DNA of 64,000 nucleotides from Aneurinibacillus sp. Ricciae_BoGa-3 (GCF_028421645.1 NZ_CP116888.1:310001-374000); one strand, 5' to 3'; shown: positions 1 to 8,086, numbered from the stretch's first letter. Program-made: numbers and translations. Notes: generated by a model not told the origin, from the sequence alone.

Positions 1-664
1 CTAGACGTACAGATGCGTAGAATTTGAGGGCACGTCCTCCTGGAGTGACTTCGGGACTACCAAACATAACCCCTACTTTTTCACGTAGTTGGTTGATAAA
101 GATAACAATGGTCTTGGATTTGTTAATGACACCTGCCAACTTACGCATCGCCTGACTCATTAATCGAGCTTGTAAACCTACGTGACTATCTCCCATTTCC
201 CCTTCTATTTCGGCTTTTGGCACGAGTGCCGCTACGCTGTCTACGACAATCATGTCAACCGCATGACTGGCAACAAGGGCTTCTGCAATTTCTAGGGCTT
301 GCTCCCCTGTATCAGGTTGTGAAAGGAGCAACTCGTCAATGTTAACACCAATCGCTTTAGCGTAAATCGGGTCAAGTGCATGCTCGGCGTCAATTATGGC
401 GGCTGTCCCGCCTGCTTTTTGCACTTCTGCTATCGCATGGAGCGCAACAGTGGTTTTACCTGCAGATTCAGGGCCATAAATCTCAATAATGCGTCCCTTT
501 GGATAACCACCAATACCGAGCGCACCGTTTAAATACAAAGAACCTGTTGGAACGGCTTCAATTTCAAGGGTTTCTCGTTCACCAAGTTTCATAATGGAAC
601 CTTTACCGAATTGTTTCTCTATTTGGGCTAATGCCTTTGAAAGTGCCGCTTGTCTATCGCTCAT
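1..664 (-). CDS. recA: RecA recombinase (C-terminal part beyond window edge)
   Basis: Translating the minus strand from the ATG at 664 gives a typical RecA N-terminus ([20 protein letters not shown]) and a Walker A motif GPESAGKT at about residues 64-71. The later stretch ends near the [10 protein letters not shown] region. About 221 residues are visible; the remaining roughly 120 lie outside the window. RecA forms filaments on single-stranded DNA, drives strand exchange and triggers LexA cleavage. A GAGGAG ribosome binding site precedes the ATG. It is the last visible gene of a minus-strand operon after two related unknown genes, transcribed from the promoter near 1755-1783. A RecA carried on an accessory element would be additional to the chromosomal copy; I infer that it repairs or recombines element DNA during transfer. 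Confidence 0.96.
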   Translation of the reverse strand, partial: MSDRQAALSKALAQIEKQFGKGSIMKLGERETLEIEAVPTGSLYLNGALGIGGYPKGRIIEIYGPESAGKTTVALHAIAEVQKAGGTAAIIDAEHALDPIYAKAIGVNIDELLLSQPDTGEQALEIAEALVASHAVDMIVVDSVAALVPKAEIEGEMGDSHVGLQARLMSQAMRKLAGVINKSKTIVIFINQLREKVGVMFGSPEVTPGGRALKFYASVRL

Positions 665-682
665 ATGATGGTGTCTCTCCTC

Positions 683-1171
683 TTAGTCCAATGATTTATA
701 GGTTAAGGTGTTTATCCCTTTGCCATATACTTTAAAACAATGCCAGTATCCCTTTTCAAAGAGGATACGTTGTGCCATCAGTTGTTTATGAAAAACAGCA
801 AAATCCTTGGCTTTTGCTGTTGTCGCTTCAATGGCTTTATCCAAGGATTCGTTTGGTGTCTTTTTATCAAAATAGGCATCTAGCCTATCAACTTCCATTT
901 GGATGGATAAAAGCTTCTGTTGGATAAAATTCTCCACTTCAGACAGGTAGTGGCTCCACAGATTGCATTCGGTCATCAAATGATAGACTTCATACAAATC
1001 CTGTTCTTGCATGCTAAAGTAACGATGTATGGTGTGCATATATCCAGTAAAATCAAGACGTAAATCCTCTTCTTTCAAATACTGATTTATTCTTTTTGCC
1101 ATATCAGGGAATTTAACAAGGTTGTTATCCTTCTTCTTTCTTCCACTGCTATGTTCGGTGTAATTCTTCAC
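683..1171 (-). CDS. Unknown protein, paralogue of the upstream gene
   Basis: 162 aa, GTG start preceded by GGGGGATT. I do not recognise the family. It shares a clear pattern with the 174-aa protein encoded just upstream (683-1171 versus 1193-1717): YLK near residue 32, then GY..TI, MQE.D, N.WS.Y, IQ...L, and near the C-terminus GY.HCK. The protein is mostly helical by composition, with no signal peptide and no membrane segment. It lies 18 bp upstream of recA on the same strand, so the three genes are probably one operon. The pair may act with RecA or sense its substrate, but that rests on position only. Confidence 0.75.
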   Translation of the reverse strand: MKNYTEHSSGRKKKDNNLVKFPDMAKRINQYLKEEDLRLDFTGYMHTIHRYFSMQEQDLYEVYHLMTECNLWSHYLSEVENFIQQKLLSIQMEVDRLDAYFDKKTPNESLDKAIEATTAKAKDFAVFHKQLMAQRILFEKGYWHCFKVYGKGINTLTYKSLD

Positions 1172-1192
1172 GGGAAATCCCCCATTCTCTTT

Positions 1193-1717
1193 TTAGGAAG
1201 CTTGTGGGGATTGATTGTTATTGTAAATCGGTTTGTTTGCCCAATCGCAAGTGGCTTTGCAATGGTAATAACCCCGTTCAAGAAATTTTATTTTAGATTC
1301 AAGTTCATCATAAAAAGCTTTTAAACAGTTTCGCTTTTTACGAGCTTGTATCACATGACTATCTTTATTTGAAAGACGCTCACCATTTGCAACCTTCACC
1401 GCATCTGCTTTAATGGATGCTGTTGCTTGAATCTCTATCTTATCGGTTTCAGCGTCTAAATAGAATTTTTGAATCAGATTCGAAATGCTTGCGAAATATT
1501 CCGACCATGCGTTTAACTCTTTGGTTAATCGCCATGCCGTATGAATATCATTCTCCTGCATATTCGCATAGTCAATGATGGTCTCGGTGTATCCCTGAAA
1601 ATTAAGGGTGATACCATCTGCTTTCAAGTATTCTCTAGCCATTAGACTTAACGCTTTAAAATAACTCATACCGCTCCCGCTCTTGCTAGGTAGTGGATTA
1701 ACAGGTGGTTTTGCCAT
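1193..1717 (-). CDS. Unknown protein, first gene of the recA operon
   Basis: 174 aa, ATG start with GAGGGGGG-type ribosome binding site. Paralogue of the 162-aa downstream protein: shared YLK, F.GY..TI..Y..MQE.D, N.WS.Y, IQ and GY.HCK blocks. The central part (about 90-125) is basic and rich in K and A. No known domain recognised. It is the first gene after a good sigma-A promoter (TTGACA-17-TATACT) and is followed within 21 bp by its paralogue and then recA. A tandem duplication of one ancestral gene is the simplest explanation for the pair. Confidence 0.75.
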   Translation of the reverse strand: MAKPPVNPLPSKSGSGMSYFKALSLMAREYLKADGITLNFQGYTETIIDYANMQENDIHTAWRLTKELNAWSEYFASISNLIQKFYLDAETDKIEIQATASIKADAVKVANGERLSNKDSHVIQARKKRNCLKAFYDELESKIKFLERGYYHCKATCDWANKPIYNNNQSPQAS

Positions 1718-1754
1718 GTTGTCCCCCCTCTCTTATGTACGAATTTATATATTT

Positions 1755-1783
1755 AGTATAGATTATTTGTAGACTATTGTCAA
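1755..1783 (-). promoter_or_regulatory. Sigma-A promoter of the recA operon
   Basis: On the minus strand TTGACA (1778-1783) and TATACT (1755-1760) are separated by exactly 17 bp. The -35 is preceded upstream by GTAAAAAATAA, and nearly the same string (GTAAAAAATAC) lies directly before the -35 of the Xre gene near 7673. No LexA box (CGAAC-N4-GTTCG type) is evident. Confidence 0.75.
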
Positions 1784-1901
1784 TTATTTTTTACTAAAGT
1801 GTATCAATAATCGAGATTTGAAATGGAACGTTGGTTACGGAAAAACAAAAGTATAAAAATGAAAACCTTGACTTTTAAGGATTATCTTATGGAACAGGAA
1901 A

Positions 1902-1929
1902 TGTTTACATTTTAGATTACATATATGAA
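1902..1929 (+). repeat. 28-bp motif, copy left of parAB
   Basis: Reads TGTTTACATTTTAGATTACA then TATATGAA. It matches the copy at 3925-3952 at about 23 of 28 positions, including ACATTT and TTACATATATGA. The two copies flank the partition genes. Confidence 0.55.
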
Positions 1930-2124
1930 CACATCTACATTTATACAATATGAAACATTTGTTAAAGTGTATTAGTTTATTATTGTTTTTGTGTTTTTTT
2001 ATTTGGAAGTGAATTTGTTTAATATTACTTATACACATCATATTATGTTTGCTATTAAATTTAACTTTAACCTTCCGATTATGTTTTTATTTAAAAATAA
2101 TTATTTAATTCAGTAAAACTATAA

Positions 2125-2194
2125 GAAATAACAAAAGAAATAACAAAAGAAATAACAAAAGAAATAACAAAAGAAATAACAAAAGAAATAACAA
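2125..2194. repeat. Six tandem 12-bp repeats, unit GAAATAACAAAA
   Basis: Five perfect 12-bp units followed by a sixth truncated to 10 bp. Unit length is close to one helical turn plus, as in iterons or centromere arrays bound by ribbon-helix-helix partition proteins. The array is about 420 bp upstream of the parA start. Confidence 0.9.
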
Positions 2195-2611
2195 TTGTTT
2201 TAACATACTATTCAATAAAGGGATAAGAACAATTATCAGGAATGATAAACAGAAAAATAAACGCAATAAATTTAGTAATACTATCAACATGAGTTTAAAC
2301 AAGTTAACACGTACTATAAAACATATACGCTTGATTAAATGCAAACAAAAACAAAAATTAAAACAAAATCGAAATGATAACAGGAATAAAGTGTATAAAC
2401 GGATAAACTTAATTTTCTTTAATCACTTACCTTATCATTTACATAACCATTTTGTTTTACGGAACAGGAAAAGAAAGAGGATAATGAAAAAGAAATGTAT
2501 AGCGTTCTCCTTTTGTAATAGGAAAAGGTTTGGTACTATGAATCCATTAACAAAAGCGAATTTTTTCTATAAAATGGAGCTATACATAAAATGAAGGGGA
2601 GAAAAAACGAC

Positions 2612-3424
2612 ATGGGTAAAGTAATAACACTGGGCTTGCAAAAGGGAGGCGTGAGTAAAAGTACAACGACGGGCATCCTGGCATACCTATTAGCCAATGA
2701 TGGTAAACGGGTTCTCGTAGTGGACATGGATTCACAGGGAAACGTGACCGAATTACTCACGGATGTTACTGCTAACGAATTTATTGGTCGGTCTATATAT
2801 GAAGCCGTTATCTATAAAGATGCAGAGAAATATATACATAAAGTTAGCGATAACCTAGACCTTATTCCAGCAAACAACTTCTTAGCATTGTATAGTCGTT
2901 GGATTTATACTTCAAAGATGATTGTTTTGGGCGAAGAAGTACGTGAAGAGATTATGCCTTATAAAGGTAAAGCAGAGGAACAGTTGGACATCTTACTCGA
3001 CCAGGTACGAGATAAGTATGATTACATCTTAATTGACACTCCGCCAAGCCTATCAGAACAAACCTCTTCAGCTCTGGTGGCAAGTGATTATATTATCGTG
3101 CTGTATGAGTGCTCCAAATTCTGTTATTCAGCCATACCAAACTTTATGGAGTCTTTGGAAATCGCAAAAGAAGTCAGTTCGCATGACGTTGAAGTGGTGG
3201 GCATACTCCGAACGCTGAACGACAAAAGAAGAAGTGACTCTAAAGTATTTAATGATGCGATTGCAGAAGATTATCCAGACCTCGTATTTAAAACCATCAT
3301 CACAAGAAAGGCATCAACAGGTCGGCTTCCTTTTTACGGATTGAGCGATAATCCTGAACTGAATGATGCGCTTTCTCAATTTAAGGAGTTTTATCAAGAA
3401 TTGGTAGAAAGGATAGGTGAGTAA
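2612..3424 (+). CDS. parA: ParA partition ATPase
   Basis: 270 aa from the ATG at 2612, chosen because AAGGGGAG at 2594-2601 is correctly placed; an ATG at 2591 would add seven residues but has no good site. Deviant Walker A KGGVSKST at residues 11-18, Walker A' VDMDSQGN, and a LIDTPPSLSEQT switch II block identify the ParA/MinD family. ParA ATPases segregate low-copy plasmids by moving along the nucleoid with a centromere-bound partner. The next gene, 5 bp downstream, encodes the likely partner. Repeats upstream and downstream are candidate centromeres. Confidence 0.93.
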   Translation: MGKVITLGLQKGGVSKSTTTGILAYLLANDGKRVLVVDMDSQGNVTELLTDVTANEFIGRSIYEAVIYKDAEKYIHKVSDNLDLIPANNFLALYSRWIYTSKMIVLGEEVREEIMPYKGKAEEQLDILLDQVRDKYDYILIDTPPSLSEQTSSALVASDYIIVLYECSKFCYSAIPNFMESLEIAKEVSSHDVEVVGILRTLNDKRRSDSKVFNDAIAEDYPDLVFKTIITRKASTGRLPFYGLSDNPELNDALSQFKEFYQELVERIGE

Positions 3425-3429
3425 AAAAG

Positions 3430-3888
3430 ATGGCAAATAAAAATACAGTTCAAAAGAATCAGGATAGATTGGCTCACGCACGAGCAAACGCTATTTCTCC
3501 GACACGAGCCATCATGAGTGGTTTTAACAGTTCAGAAACGGAAGAGGGAAATACAGAAGAACAGGCTTCCAATATTAAAAAACAGGAAGATAATAAAGGT
3601 CAAACGGTAGCACCAGTAAGGTCTACATCAACTGAAAATCCAACAGTACAGACAAGTGAGCAAGTAGCTGTAACTGCAGAAAGCCAGAGCTACGGACGTT
3701 TTGGTTCATTAAAATCGAGATTTAATAAACAACGGGTGGAAGATACACATACCCGCCGTACATTCTTAGTTCGTAATGATTTGCTTGAACGACTGGATGC
3801 CATTTCGGAGAAAAAGCATGGATTTAAAATTGAATTCATTAACTTGGCAATTGAAGCGGCATTACAGGAACTAGAGAAAGAGGAATAA
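3430..3888 (+). CDS. Small partition partner, probable ribbon-helix-helix DNA-binding protein
   Basis: 152 aa. The N-terminal ~100 residues are polar and low-complexity (Q, N, T, E), as expected for a flexible arm that could stimulate ParA. The C-terminal 45 residues start with RRTFLVRNDLLERLDAISEK and continue into two helices, resembling a ribbon-helix-helix fold. It is 5 bp after parA and ends before a strong terminator. I infer it is the centromere-binding partner (ParB/ParG-like in role); it has no ParB nuclease-like domain. Confidence 0.7.
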   Translation: MANKNTVQKNQDRLAHARANAISPTRAIMSGFNSSETEEGNTEEQASNIKKQEDNKGQTVAPVRSTSTENPTVQTSEQVAVTAESQSYGRFGSLKSRFNKQRVEDTHTRRTFLVRNDLLERLDAISEKKHGFKIEFINLAIEAALQELEKEE

Positions 3889-3924
3889 TGTAAAAGGTTC
3901 TGTAAACTATTGTGTTTACAAAAA

Positions 3925-3952
3925 TGTACACATTTATGGTTACATATATGAT
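3925..3952 (+). repeat. 28-bp motif, copy right of parAB
   Basis: Second copy of the motif at 1902-1929, with TGT, ACATTT and TTACATATATGA conserved. It sits between the end of the partition operon and its terminator. Confidence 0.55.
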
Positions 3953-3998
3953 TTCCATTAATTAAGTTCATCATCAACCAAATACGTATAAAATTAAA

Positions 3999-4039
3999 GG
4001 AGATTCACGGCATTGATTTGCTTCGTGAGTCTCCTTTTT
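3999..4039 (+). terminator. Intrinsic terminator of the parA operon
   Basis: 11-bp stem GGAGATTCACG / CGTGAGTCTCC with one G-T pair, 14-nt loop, followed by TTTTT. Confidence 0.85.
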
Positions 4040-4123
4040 GTTAGAAGTAGTGGATTATGGGAAAACAGTAAGCAAATATCTAAAAGTTAGGATTATAACG
4101 TTATGAGTTCCTGCATTTGCTTA

Positions 4124-5827
4124 TCAATACTTGGTAGCATCAATGTAGTTATCACCATCAACGGTAAACTGTAACGAAACTCTATTGTTATAAACGTTCA
4201 GTTCTGGATAACCAATAGCTCTTACTGACAGCGGTTCTCCTTTAGCTCTGTAGCGTTCCGCCTGTCTCCACATAATCAGCGATATAAAATCGCCTATCAG
4301 CTTAACGTGATTTTTTTGTTCACCCATATAGAAGGGCTTTTTAGCCTGGAAGTTGTCCATAACCAGAATAGGTTTGGGGAAAGACTCACCATACGGTTCG
4401 AGTTCTTTCAATTCATCCACAATATCTATGGTTACGTTGTTTGCATCGATGGTAGCATCAATGTGAAATTTTTTAATGTAATCTTCTTCGGTTAGCCATT
4501 TATCTGCTAACTCATTCATCGCCTGTTCAAAGGGTTCCACCATGTGTTCTTCGATTGATAATCCAGCGGCCTTTGCATGACCACCACCACCAACAATATA
4601 GGCTTCCAGTTCTTCAAACGATTTTTTTAAGTGGAATCCATCAATGCTACGTGCAGAACCTTTCAAAAGTCCACTTTCCGTTTTAGTAAAGACGAAAGTA
4701 GGGCGATTGTATTTCTCTTTTAGCCGACCCGCAATAAGTCCGACAATACCTTCATGGAAACTTTCATCGTAGACCACAAGAACATTCTTAATTCCTTTTT
4801 CACGCAACATTTCTTCTGCCCGTTCACATTGTTGCTCGGTCATTTTTTTACGTTCATCGTTAATGCCTTTTAAGTAGGTGATGGTTTCCCGCATCAGTTC
4901 TTCATCTTCCCCAAAGAACATCTCAATCGCTCTTCGTGGGTCACCGTCCAGTCGCCCAATAGCATTTAACATGGGAACATAAATAAAACCAAAGGTATAG
5001 TGGGCATTTACTTCTTTTACCCCTGTGACTTCACGAAAGATTTTATAGAGGGTTCGTTTTTCTTTACGCACCAGTTCCAAACCTTTTTGTACCATCACTC
5101 GGTTCTCGTCAACCAATGGAACAATATCGCCAACCGTAGCCACAGCTACAATATCCAGGGTATCATAGACCGTTTCTAAAGGTAGTTCCATCTCCCAAAA
5201 GAGGAGAAGCATTAATTTAAAGGCGACCCCTGCGCCACATAGTCCTTTAAACGGATATTCATCATCTTTTCGCTTGGGGTCAACGACAGCATCGGCATTG
5301 GGTATGGTGTCACCTTGTTCGTGGTGGTCGGTAACAATGACTTTAAGCCCTAAATTTTTTGCATAATCAACACCCTCAAATGCCATGATGCCGTTATCAA
5401 CGGTTATAATCAATTTGGTATCAGGATAAAGTTTTAATAATTCATCGACGCCTGAAGGCATCATGCCGTATCCTTGTGTAAATCGATTGTTCGTGTAAAA
5501 GCCTACATTGCCTCCAGCCTTACGGAGTAGGTCAGTCATAACCACAGTACTGTTTACGCCATCACTGTCATAATCTCCGTACACCACCATTTGTTCTCCA
5601 TTTTTAATGGAGTGTTTCAGGATATCAATCGCTTTTTGCGCATCCTGCATTAGTCTTGTATCATGGAGATTTTCTAATGTCCCAAATAAAAAGGATTCTA
5701 TTTTTTCTGGTGTATCATAACCACGGTTTACCAAAACCTTTAGCGTGATGTCAGATACACCCGTCAGACGTTTATCTTTTTTTAGTTCTTCAATGTTTTT
5801 GTTTGGAAAAAGCCAGCGTTTTTTCAT
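4124..5827 (-). CDS. recJ: RecJ-like single-strand DNA exonuclease
   Basis: 567 aa. The DHH phosphoesterase motifs are intact: DYDSDG at residues 85-90, VTDHHEQGD with DHH at 167-169, and the DHHA1 GGGGHAKAAG motif in the 410s. RecJ degrades single-stranded DNA 5' to 3' in recombination and mismatch repair. The length fits the shorter RecJ forms rather than the ~780-aa chromosomal Bacillus protein, so a C-terminal domain is missing by comparison. ATG follows TAAGGAGG. It is a single-gene unit with its own promoter. Together with RecA and RecD2 it makes a small recombination set. Confidence 0.93.
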   Translation of the reverse strand: MKKRWLFPNKNIEELKKDKRLTGVSDITLKVLVNRGYDTPEKIESFLFGTLENLHDTRLMQDAQKAIDILKHSIKNGEQMVVYGDYDSDGVNSTVVMTDLLRKAGGNVGFYTNNRFTQGYGMMPSGVDELLKLYPDTKLIITVDNGIMAFEGVDYAKNLGLKVIVTDHHEQGDTIPNADAVVDPKRKDDEYPFKGLCGAGVAFKLMLLLFWEMELPLETVYDTLDIVAVATVGDIVPLVDENRVMVQKGLELVRKEKRTLYKIFREVTGVKEVNAHYTFGFIYVPMLNAIGRLDGDPRRAIEMFFGEDEELMRETITYLKGINDERKKMTEQQCERAEEMLREKGIKNVLVVYDESFHEGIVGLIAGRLKEKYNRPTFVFTKTESGLLKGSARSIDGFHLKKSFEELEAYIVGGGGHAKAAGLSIEEHMVEPFEQAMNELADKWLTEEDYIKKFHIDATIDANNVTIDIVDELKELEPYGESFPKPILVMDNFQAKKPFYMGEQKNHVKLIGDFISLIMWRQAERYRAKGEPLSVRAIGYPELNVYNNRVSLQFTVDGDNYIDATKY

Positions 5828-5885
5828 CTCTCTACCTCCTTATCTCCCAACATGTAGTTGCGTACCCGAAATTATCAATATATCT

Positions 5886-5914
5886 AGTATATCATACTCA
5901 TTTGTAACCGTAAA
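5886..5914 (-). promoter_or_regulatory. Candidate promoter of recJ
   Basis: Minus strand TTTACG (5909-5914) and TATACT (5886-5891) with a 17-bp spacer; the -35 is imperfect. Confidence 0.5.
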
Positions 5915-6023
5915 ATATAATTTACAAAAAATAAAATTATTTTATGTACGTTTAGGAAATGAATTTTATTAGTACATTGGCTATTGTACATCTACAAAGC
6001 GAATTCGTACATGAAAGATAACG

Positions 6024-6061
6024 GAAAACAAAAACACCTGCTCAAATAATGGGCAAGTGTT
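6024..6061 (-). terminator. Terminator of the YdjM-like gene
   Basis: Imperfect stem AACAC-TTGCCC / GAGCAG-GTGTT on the minus strand, followed by TTTTGTTTT. Confidence 0.65.
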
Positions 6062-6069
6062 CCGTCTGA

Positions 6070-6612
6070 TTAATGTGATACATATTTGGTTGCTATTTCC
6101 GAAGCTGTTGCCAGAACCAACAGCACGGCAAAAACTTTTTCTAGGAATCCTCCAGTACGAAGTGGAAGCATGTGAAACTTCTTTTTGCTGAAAGGATAAA
6201 GTAGGGGAATGCCTCCTACAGTTAATGCGTCCAATAAGAGGTGACTGGCTATCCCGATACCAAAACCAATCGCAAAATAATTTCCTAATGCTTGAAATAT
6301 TCCTGATAAAAACATTTTAGATAAAAACATCAATAAAGCCATCATACCCATAACAAAAATAGGGGAGTGCGTAATACCTCGATGACCAAACATCGTATTC
6401 ACCGCAAAGGAAGCAACCTGATGATTCCGACCCGTATGGCTACCTCTATGGTCAATGTCAGGAACTTTGGAACCCATCACTGACCCTGCAACAAAAATGG
6501 AACCCATGAGAATTGGTGAAAGATGATAGAGGGCGTTTGTATGAGGGAGTAAATATTCATTGGCAAATACACCAGCACTAAATCCTCCGATAACATGTGT
6601 TTTATAATTCAT
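6070..6612 (-). CDS. YdjM/DUF457-like membrane-bound metal-dependent hydrolase
   Basis: 180 aa from the ATG at 6612, which follows AAGGAGG; a longer frame to 6696 would start inside a terminator. Hydrophobic segments alternate with conserved His/Asp blocks: H near residue 6, DIDHRGSHTGRNHQ, GHRGITHS and SHLLLDALT. This is the pattern of the DUF457 (YdjM) family, inner-membrane proteins predicted to hydrolyse phosphoester-type bonds with bound metal; the substrate is unknown. Relatives are often SOS-regulated, but I see no LexA box here. Single-gene unit. Confidence 0.82.
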   Translation of the reverse strand: MNYKTHVIGGFSAGVFANEYLLPHTNALYHLSPILMGSIFVAGSVMGSKVPDIDHRGSHTGRNHQVASFAVNTMFGHRGITHSPIFVMGMMALLMFLSKMFLSGIFQALGNYFAIGFGIGIASHLLLDALTVGGIPLLYPFSKKKFHMLPLRTGGFLEKVFAVLLVLATASEIATKYVSH

Positions 6613-6693
6613 GGATGATTCCTCCTTATTTCTTAACTTCCTATATGTTATGGGGATTTGGTAGTTTCTATAAAAGGGAGGGGGTTGGTCAAA

Positions 6694-6723
6694 CAAAAAA
6701 ACAGTAGATTTAGAAATCTACTG
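6694..6723 (-). terminator. Terminator of the Xre/small-protein operon
   Basis: Perfect 10-bp stem CAGTAGATTT / AAATCTACTG with a 2-nt centre, followed on the minus strand by seven T. Confidence 0.9.
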
Positions 6724-6745
6724 CTCCTCGTGGTTTGTTCATTTA

Positions 6746-6880
6746 TTAGCCAATGAGTGCGACTTTGATATAATAACCTGCGCCAAGTCCCATTAAAATC
6801 ATGATAATGTCTCCAATGATTTCAACCAGCAAATTTTGAACAAACTCTTTTGTTTTGATTTTTGCTAATAGAGCTTTCAC
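6746..6880 (-). CDS. 44-aa membrane protein translationally coupled to the Xre regulator
   Basis: Reading from GTG at 6880 gives MKALLAKIKTKEFVQNLLVE followed by a hydrophobic segment (IIGDIIMILMGLGAGYYI) and a short tail. The GTG overlaps the TGA stop of the upstream Xre gene (GTGA), and GGTGGGGAG lies 7 nt before it, so translation is probably coupled. A basic N-terminus followed by one membrane helix resembles small toxin-like or membrane-anchoring peptides; no family recognised. A terminator follows. Confidence 0.7.
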   Translation of the reverse strand: MKALLAKIKTKEFVQNLLVEIIGDIIMILMGLGAGYYIKVALIG

Positions 6881-7542
6881 GATTTGCTCCCCACCTTTTT
6901 CGAATTGATGACGTATGGTTGAATTCGTTCACCTAACTTTTTGTAAATTCTAGTATAGGTGTTGTTAAATTCATTGCGTAATTCTTCTTTAGCCAATGAC
7001 ATGAGCTTCGTGGTTGTTAGGTCACTGTTTTCTTCCTTTAACTCCTCGATTTTTGCTGGAGTCTCTTTATCCAGGAAGGCTTTAAGAAGGTCAGTATGTT
7101 CTTCTCTTGTCAGGAACTTGTTTGTTTCTTTGTTGTAGTATTCATGACCTGTTTTGGAAATTGCTTCTTTCTTAACCGTGTTATCAATGATTTCGAGATT
7201 AACCGTATCAAGATAGAGCGTAGCATCTCGTTCTTGTTTATAAGGTTTCACCCAAGCATTGTCGGTAAGTGTGAAGAGTTCCTCAACAGTAAGTCCCAAT
7301 ACATAGCTGACTTTTAAGGCAAAATCGACACCAGGTTTCATTTTGTTTTTAACGACTGCGTTAATGTTTTGTCTAGACAAACCTGTCAGCTTCGCTAAAT
7401 CTGAAACGAGTAAACCTTTCTCCTGTAGTTTTTCCATGATGTGGTTTTCCACCGTTACTTCATCTTCATCTATTATATACAAGCCTCTTTGCTTCAATTC
7501 TTCCAAGCTATTAATCGATTCTTTTGTATGTGTCTCCTTCAT
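6877..7542 (-). CDS. Xre-family transcriptional regulator
   Basis: 221 aa, ATG preceded by GGAGG. A helix-turn-helix of the Xre/Cro type lies at about residues 35-90: LVSDLAKLTGLSRQNINAVV is the recognition region, followed by GLTVEELFTL. The C-terminal ~130 residues are charged and helical with no recognised domain. It overlaps a 44-aa membrane protein gene downstream. Two GTAAA-TTTAC inverted repeats flank its promoter (7628-7640 and 7702-7717), so autoregulation is likely. Its exact regulon is unknown. Confidence 0.85.
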   Translation of the reverse strand: MKETHTKESINSLEELKQRGLYIIDEDEVTVENHIMEKLQEKGLLVSDLAKLTGLSRQNINAVVKNKMKPGVDFALKVSYVLGLTVEELFTLTDNAWVKPYKQERDATLYLDTVNLEIIDNTVKKEAISKTGHEYYNKETNKFLTREEHTDLLKAFLDKETPAKIEELKEENSDLTTTKLMSLAKEELRNEFNNTYTRIYKKLGERIQPYVINSKKVGSKS

Positions 7543-7627
7543 TGCTATATCCTCCGTTTATGTTTCGTGTAGTATGTGAAAAGAATACGTTCTTTATTAG
7601 ATTCAACTGGTTTTTTACCTAATATCA

Positions 7628-7640
7628 GTAAATTCTTTAC
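7628..7640. promoter_or_regulatory. Candidate operator, GTAAATTCTTTAC
   Basis: Inverted repeat GTAAA/TTTAC with 3-nt centre, just downstream of the -10 of the Xre gene promoter. Confidence 0.5.
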
Positions 7641-7644
7641 GTAA

Positions 7645-7673
7645 AAGCTACCATAGCCAATTTTTTTTGTCAA
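7645..7673 (-). promoter_or_regulatory. Candidate promoter of the Xre gene
   Basis: Minus strand TTGACA (7668-7673), 17-bp spacer, TAGCTT (7645-7650). The -35 is perfect, the -10 weak, as for a regulated promoter. Confidence 0.55.
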
Positions 7674-7701
7674 GTATTTTTTACATGTTTATTTGGAATT
7701 T

Positions 7702-7717
7702 GTAAAATATTTTTTAC
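7702..7717. promoter_or_regulatory. Candidate operator, GTAAAATATTTTTTAC
   Basis: Near-palindrome with GTAAA/TTTAC ends, upstream of the Xre promoter. A related GTAAAAAATAC lies immediately before the -35. Confidence 0.45.
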
Positions 7718-7785
7718 TCACGATGTATTCATATTTATGACTGTGAAAGGGTAGGGCAAGCATGGTTTACCTGTTAGATAAACAG

Positions 7786-7816
7786 AAAACGCCCTTCTTA
7801 CCAAGAAGAAAGGGCG
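7786..7816 (-). terminator. Terminator after the 58-aa gene
   Basis: Stem CGCCCTT(T)CTT / AAGAAGGGCG with one bulged base, then GTTTTCTGTTT on the minus strand. Confidence 0.7.
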
Positions 7817-7823
7817 AATGTCA

Positions 7824-8000
7824 TCAATGTGAAGAGTACCACAAGTAAAAAGTAAATCCGACTAAAAAGAAAAACGTCTTTCTTAGAATCGTTTTCTTCT
7901 TAGAAAGGATGAATGGAATAACCTTTATTGGAATCCCCTTGTTCTCCGTCATTTCTGATTTCACAAGAGTTGGTGTTTCCTGATTATCCAGTGTATCCAT
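7824..8000 (-). CDS. 58-aa tail-anchored membrane protein
   Basis: Reads MDTLDNQETPTLVKSEMTEN, then a basic stretch (SKKKTILRK) and one C-terminal hydrophobic segment (TFFFLVGFTFYLWY) before SSH and TGA. AAAGGGGAG precedes the ATG at 8000 and a terminator follows the stop. An acidic N-terminus, basic patch and C-terminal helix suggest a small single-span protein. No family recognised. Confidence 0.65.
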   Translation of the reverse strand: MDTLDNQETPTLVKSEMTENKGIPIKVIPFILSKKKTILRKTFFFLVGFTFYLWYSSH

Positions 8001-8086
8001 ATATAAAATTCTCCCCTTTCAAGACTAAAGTAATCATATCATGTAATTTAAAACATGGAAATTATATTTTACCAATTTTGCTATAT

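Larger units (their letters stand above)
1735..2611. other. AT-rich non-coding region upstream of parA (possible centromere or origin)
   Basis: About 870 bp between divergent operons with no credible gene. It is very AT-rich, with strong strand asymmetry (A and C on the plus strand around 2100-2500). It contains six 12-bp tandem repeats (2125-2194) and one copy of a 28-bp motif that recurs on the other side of the partition genes. Open frames here are lysine/asparagine- or leucine-rich translations of the repeats and lack ribosome binding sites. Position next to parA suggests a partition site or replication origin; no replication initiator gene is adjacent. Confidence 0.55.

Noticed and set aside
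1718-1800. LexA/SOS box before the recA operon
   Set aside because: No CGAAC-N4-GTTCG-like sequence found; the promoter looks like plain sigma-A.
2125-2194. Tandem repeats as a possible CRISPR array
   Set aside because: Units are 12 bp and adjoin directly without spacers; no cas genes are present.
2105-2344. 79-aa minus-strand frame with leucine/phenylalanine repeats
   Set aside because: It is only the translation of the 12-bp tandem repeats and has no ribosome binding site.
2289-2594. 101-aa plus-strand frame upstream of parA
   Set aside because: Lys/Asn/Arg-rich composition follows from the A-rich DNA, with no site before the ATG and no family resemblance.
6613-6696. N-terminal extension of the YdjM-like protein
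   Set aside because: The extended start lies in the terminator of the neighbouring operon, while AAGGAGG precedes the ATG at 6612.
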